DNA from: Planctomycetota bacterium
Lineage (GTDB): Bacteria; Planctomycetota; Planctomycetia; Planctomycetales; Planctomycetaceae
NCBI GenBank assembly: GCA_027622115.1
Contig: JAQBZS010000216.1
Location: forward strand, 1-9,216
Direction of reading: 5' to 3'
Length of the DNA: 9,216 nucleotides
Every line of letters begins with the position of its first letter. Positions within the stretch are counted from its first letter, which is position 1. The position numbers and the translations under genes are program-made. Shown one piece after another: positions 5,970-9,216 of the stretch. Under the pieces are notes generated by a model. That model saw only the letters and a program-made list of their open reading frames with translations. It was not told the origin of the DNA and did no database searches.

Positions 5970-8465
5970 ATGGCAGACGAAGGTGCGCAACCCACGGGGA
6001 CGACAGGAACGTCGGAGTATGGAGCGGAAGCGATTCGCCACCTGCAAGGGATCGACGGGATTCGAAAACGACCGGCGATGTACATTGGCGATACCGATCA
6101 GAGCGGCTTGCATCATCTTGTCTTTGAGGTCGTCGACAACAGTATCGACGAAGCCGTGAATGGCTTTGCGAGTCAGATCGTCGTGCAGATCAATGCGGAC
6201 GAGAGCATCAGTATCGCCGACGATGGTCGCGGAATTCCGGTCGCGGCCGCCGTCGGAGATGATAAGCATCGCACCGCGTTGGAACTCGTGCTGACCGAGA
6301 TTCATGCCGGCGGCAAGTTTGACAGGACCACCGGCTACAAGACCGGCACCGGCGGCTTGCATGGCGTCGGCATTACGGCGGTCAATGCCGTCAGCGAGTG
6401 GCTGGAAGCCGAAATCCGCCGCGACGGCTTTGTCTGGCAGATGGAGTTTGAAAAGGGAGTCAAGACCAGCGAACTCAAGAAGCTCGGCACGACGGAACGG
6501 ACCGGAACGAAGCTGACATTCATGGCGGACGCGCAGATTTTCAGTGAAATCAAGTTCTCATTCGACACTTTGGTAAGACGACTTCGGGAACTCGCGTTTC
6601 TCACACCCAACCTGCGAATTCAACTTATCGACAAGCGCACGGACTTGACCGAAGAGTTTTATAGTGAGAACGGCCTCGTCGAGTTCGTGCAGTACTTGAA
6701 TCGTACGGCGGATCCCATCATTCCCGATGTCATCGACCTCAGAGGCGAAATGGAGTCCGCGGACGGGATGGTGCAGGTGGAAGTCGCGTTGCAACATAAC
6801 GATGGCTACAACGAAAACGTGCGATGTTTTGCGAACAACATCTTCAACCCGGACGGTGGAACGCACGAGAGTGGATTTCGTAGTGCGTTGACTCGATCGA
6901 TGAATGCCTACGGAAAGCGGGAAAACCTGTTTAAGGATTTTCAGCCGGGCGGCGAAGATTTCCGGGAGGGCCTAACGGCGATCGTGAGCGTCCGAGTGCC
7001 GGAACCGAAGTTTGAATCCCAAACCAAGGTGAAATTGGCAAACAGCGACGTTGAAGGAATAGTAAGCTCCGTCGTCTATGACCAACTGACAAAGTACTTC
7101 GAAGAGAACCCAAAACTGGCAAAACGGCTGTGCCAAAAGGCACAGAACGCGGCGGAAGCTCGCGAGGCCGCGCGAAAGTCTCGCGAGATGGTGCGGCGTA
7201 AGGGCGCATTGACTACCGGTGGACTGCCGGAAAAGCTGCGTGACTGTCGTAGTCGCGAACTGGATATCACCGAGTTGTATTTGGTCGAAGGTGACTCGGC
7301 GGGTGGTTCGGCAGATACGGGTCGTGACTCGAACACGCAGGCGATTCTGCCGTTGCGAGGCAAGATCTTAAACGTCGAAAAGGCTCAGATCCTCAAGGTG
7401 TTGGACAATGCCGAAATCTCGAACATCTTCAAGGCGATTGGCGTTCATCCGGGTGTCGAAATGGATGTTTCAAAGCGGCGTTACGGCAAGATCATTGTGA
7501 TGACCGATGCCGATGTGGACGGCAGTCACATTCGCACGCTGTTGTTGACGTTCATTTTTCGTCATATGCGACCGCTTGTGGAGGGCGGACATATCTATGT
7601 GGCACAACCGCCGTTGTACAAGGTCGCTCAGAAGGGCAAGACGCGATTCGTACAAACGGAACCGCAGATGATGAGCGAGCTGATTTCCTTGGGAATGACG
7701 GGAAATCAACTTGAGGCCAGAGAAGACGGAACAGTATTCGCCGACGAAACGTTGGAGAGGCTGGTGACTTTCATCGGCGAGTTGGATGAACCATTACAAA
7801 CGTTGGAACGCCGTGGCATTGATTTGAAGTTCATTTCCGCCAATCACAGCACGGACGCCGGAATGCTGCCGCGTTATCGCGTATTCCTCGGTCGTGAGCA
7901 GTTTTGGTTTGTGGACAAGGAATCGATGGATTTGTTCCTCAAGGAAGAATCCGAACGTCGCGGCGAGGAGTTTCGAGTTGCGGATGTCATCCAGGAAGCG
8001 GAAGGGGAAGCGGTGGACTCCAAAGCCACGACGTTGCAGATTGTGGATTTGCACGAAGTCCGCAAGATCAATGCGACGCTGGACGGTCTGAAGCGGGATT
8101 ACGGCATCAAGCTTTCCGACTTGTATCCGGCCGGGATGAAGGACGGCGAAACGGTCTATCCGTTCGTGATTAAAAACGGCGACAGCGACGTCAGACTATC
8201 CAGTCTTCGAGACCTCTTGCCGGCATTGCGGAAGCTCGGCGAGAAAGGCATGCGGGTCACACGGTTTAAGGGACTCGGCGAAATGGAAGCCGAAGAACTC
8301 TGGGACACGACCATGGATTCGACGACGCGAGTGCTGTTGCAGGTCCGCATGGAGGATGCATCGGACGCCGACGAGATCTTCCGCGTATTAATGGGCGATC
8401 ACGTCGAGCCACGTCGCGAATTCATCGAGAAGAACGCCTCGTACGCCACTGACTTGGACGTGTGA
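5970..8465 (+). CDS. gyrB: DNA gyrase subunit B
   Basis: A complete 831-residue GyrB, the ATPase and TOPRIM subunit of the type IIA topoisomerase that introduces negative supercoils together with GyrA. The GHKL ATPase shows the catalytic Glu53 and Asn57 in FEVVDNSIDEA, DDGRGIP (84-90) and GTGGLHGVG (126-134). The TOPRIM domain has EGDSAGGSA from Glu440, ILPLRGKILNVEKA, and the metal-binding DADVDG with Asp513, Asp515 and Asp517. The C-terminus has PPLYKV (547-552) and RFKGLGEMEAEELW (from 765). The 213-residue gap between these last two is much longer than in short GyrBs of the Bacillus type and indicates an insertion of about 160-170 residues, as in E. coli GyrB. The TOPRIM start and KGLGEM region favour GyrB over ParE/TopoIV, as does the gene order. 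The start is fixed by an in-frame stop four codons upstream and a good ribosome binding site. gyrA is not in the window. Confidence 0.97.
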   Translation: MADEGAQPTGTTGTSEYGAEAIRHLQGIDGIRKRPAMYIGDTDQSGLHHLVFEVVDNSIDEAVNGFASQIVVQINADESISIADDGRGIPVAAAVGDDKHRTALELVLTEIHAGGKFDRTTGYKTGTGGLHGVGITAVNAVSEWLEAEIRRDGFVWQMEFEKGVKTSELKKLGTTERTGTKLTFMADAQIFSEIKFSFDTLVRRLRELAFLTPNLRIQLIDKRTDLTEEFYSENGLVEFVQYLNRTADPIIPDVIDLRGEMESADGMVQVEVALQHNDGYNENVRCFANNIFNPDGGTHESGFRSALTRSMNAYGKRENLFKDFQPGGEDFREGLTAIVSVRVPEPKFESQTKVKLANSDVEGIVSSVVYDQLTKYFEENPKLAKRLCQKAQNAAEAREAARKSREMVRRKGALTTGGLPEKLRDCRSRELDITELYLVEGDSAGGSADTGRDSNTQAILPLRGKILNVEKAQILKVLDNAEISNIFKAIGVHPGVEMDVSKRRYGKIIVMTDADVDGSHIRTLLLTFIFRHMRPLVEGGHIYVAQPPLYKVAQKGKTRFVQTEPQMMSELISLGMTGNQLEAREDGTVFADETLERLVTFIGELDEPLQTLERRGIDLKFISANHSTDAGMLPRYRVFLGREQFWFVDKESMDLFLKEESERRGEEFRVADVIQEAEGEAVDSKATTLQIVDLHEVRKINATLDGLKRDYGIKLSDLYPAGMKDGETVYPFVIKNGDSDVRLSSLRDLLPALRKLGEKGMRVTRFKGLGEMEAEELWDTTMDSTTRVLLQVRMEDASDADEIFRVLMGDHVEPRREFIEKNASYATDLDV

Positions 8466-8634
8466 TGCGGTCTTGTGGTGTTCTACAAATTACCTGTCAC
8501 TTTCCACAAACTTCCTGGCCAAGATCTACAAATTTGTTGTCACGGAAAACTCCGGTCGAAGTGAGAACTCCAATACCGCGCGATCTTGGCGGACACCGTG
8601 AACGCGGTGAACGCGCCATGGGCTGCGGGAATAT
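8466..8634. other. Convergent spacer between gyrB and the FGE-domain gene
   Basis: Besides the tandem ~21-base motifs, this spacer has a perfect 9-base tandem repeat GTGAACGCG at 8598-8606 and 8607-8615. I see no strong hairpin with a T-run that would end either gene. A 40-codon minus-strand reading frame (8619-8497) covers both repeats but has no recognisable family features or clear ribosome binding site. Confidence 0.45.
8482..8545. repeat. Three tandem copies of a ~21-base motif downstream of gyrB
   Basis: Units start at 8482, 8503 and 8525 (spacing 21 and 22 bases): TCTACAAATTACCTGTCAC, TCCACAAACTTCCTGGCCA and TCTACAAATTTGTTGTCAC. The first and third agree at 16 of 19 positions; the middle copy is more diverged but keeps TCYACAAAYT. 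The spacing is close to two helical turns. Around the middle copy, CTTTCCACA differs by one base from the relaxed DnaA-box consensus TTWTNCACA, but the outer copies do not fit that consensus. No function can be assigned from sequence. Confidence 0.6.
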
Positions 8635-9216
8635 CTACGGGGAAGAACTTAGGCCGATTCGGAAGCCGAGATACCCGCCTCGATAGGATGACGGGTGGCG
8701 GCCGATGCGGGCGGCGGAGCGGCAGCGGTTTGCTGCGCTCGACCAGCCGCCGCCGCGCTGGACGCGAGCCATGCCTGAAGCGGGGCCGGTTGGGTCAGTT
8801 TGCTTTTCTGCTTCGTAGGAATTCGGGACATACCGGTCTTCGCACCATTCCCACACGTTGCCGTGCATGTCGTACAGGCCAAATGCGTTCGGTCTGAACT
8901 GACCGACCGGGGCCGTCTGATGGTAGCCATCTTTGGGTTTTGCTGTTGGGCGGTCGCCGACGTTAGCAAACGACGGCAACTGCTGCGGATCATTCCCGAA
9001 CGTGTAGGCTGTTTTTGTTCCGGCACGGCACGCATACTCCCACTGGGCCTCGGTTGGTAACCGGTACTCTTTCTTCTCTTTTTCACTCAACCAGCGGCAA
9101 AACGCCTTCGCGTCGTTCCAACTCACCAATATCACGGGATGGTCGTCGCTTTGTGCGAAACCCGGAGACTTCCAAGTGTGTTTGCCGTCCATTTCGATCG
9201 ATCCCGCCTCGCTGAC
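8635..9216 (-). CDS. FGE/SUMF1-domain protein, C-terminal part (cut by the window edge)
   Basis: The frame is open to the right edge, so the N-terminus lies outside; an internal ATG at 9192 is not the real start. The 193 residues visible are the C-terminal part of a formylglycine-generating-enzyme/sulfatase-modifying-factor domain: HPVILVSWNDAKAFCRWLS, YRLPTEAQWEYACRAG, FGLYDMHGNVWEWCEDRY, RVQRGGGW and the closing GGYLGFRIG. In true aerobic FGE the catalytic cysteine pair sits in a CYRYRC-AAR segment. Here the aligned segment reads AANRCRSAAR, placing Ala and Ser at those two positions; the single Cys falls between them. A formylglycine-generating activity is therefore not supported, and the protein is better called an FGE-fold protein of unknown function. 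Such proteins are often fused to kinase or other domains, but anything N-terminal is not visible. It converges on gyrB, with 169 bases between stop codons. Confidence 0.9.
   Translation of the reverse strand, partial: VSEAGSIEMDGKHTWKSPGFAQSDDHPVILVSWNDAKAFCRWLSEKEKKEYRLPTEAQWEYACRAGTKTAYTFGNDPQQLPSFANVGDRPTAKPKDGYHQTAPVGQFRPNAFGLYDMHGNVWEWCEDRYVPNSYEAEKQTDPTGPASGMARVQRGGGWSSAANRCRSAARIGRHPSSYRGGYLGFRIGLSSSP

Noticed and set aside
8501..8510. DnaA box at TTTCCACAAA
   Set aside because: Only the middle unit of the tandem array comes within one base of the relaxed consensus; a single near-match is expected by chance.
1..9216. CRISPR array, tRNA/rRNA genes, insertion sequence or prophage
   Set aside because: No regularly spaced identical repeats, cloverleaf-like segments, transposase motifs or phage proteins were seen on either strand.

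Overview
The window looks like chromosomal DNA from a member of the Planctomycetota. This rests on three things. GC content is moderate. The gene order dnaN – DUF721/dciA – gyrB lacks dnaA and recF. Palindromic spacer repeats of the TTAGCCGTT...AACGGCTAA type occur next to an FGE/SUMF1-domain gene, a combination I associate with this phylum. I cannot place it to genus from sequence alone.

Layout from left to right. At 1-182 an unidentified reading frame runs off the left edge on the minus strand and is bounded by a hairpin repeat (about 166-254). At 275-3640 a complete minus-strand RecB/AddA-type helicase-nuclease carries all superfamily 1 helicase motifs and a C-terminal PD-(D/E)XK nuclease. 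A 557-base spacer (3641-4197) separates it from the divergent dnaN (4198-5310); the spacer is AT-richer in its right half and holds one good promoter candidate. dnaN is followed by dciA (DUF721, helicase loader), which is split by a frame disruption near 5655-5665 and has a palindromic repeat on each side (5378-5448 degenerate, 5823-5889 a perfect 27-base inverted repeat). gyrB (5970-8465) is complete. The spacer after it (8466-8634) carries three tandem copies of a roughly 21-base motif. A minus-strand FGE/SUMF1-domain gene (8635-9216) is cut by the right edge.

Functionally the centre is a replication cluster: sliding clamp, replicative helicase loader and gyrase subunit B, all on the plus strand, with a recombination/repair helicase-nuclease diverging from it. 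Such clusters often lie near the chromosome origin, but I see no convincing DnaA-box cluster here. The FGE-domain gene appears unrelated to replication.

I do not see a new defence or mobile system. The points most worth a second look are the broken dciA between two palindromic repeats, the 21-base tandem array after gyrB, and the FGE-fold protein that lacks the catalytic cysteines of true formylglycine-generating enzymes.
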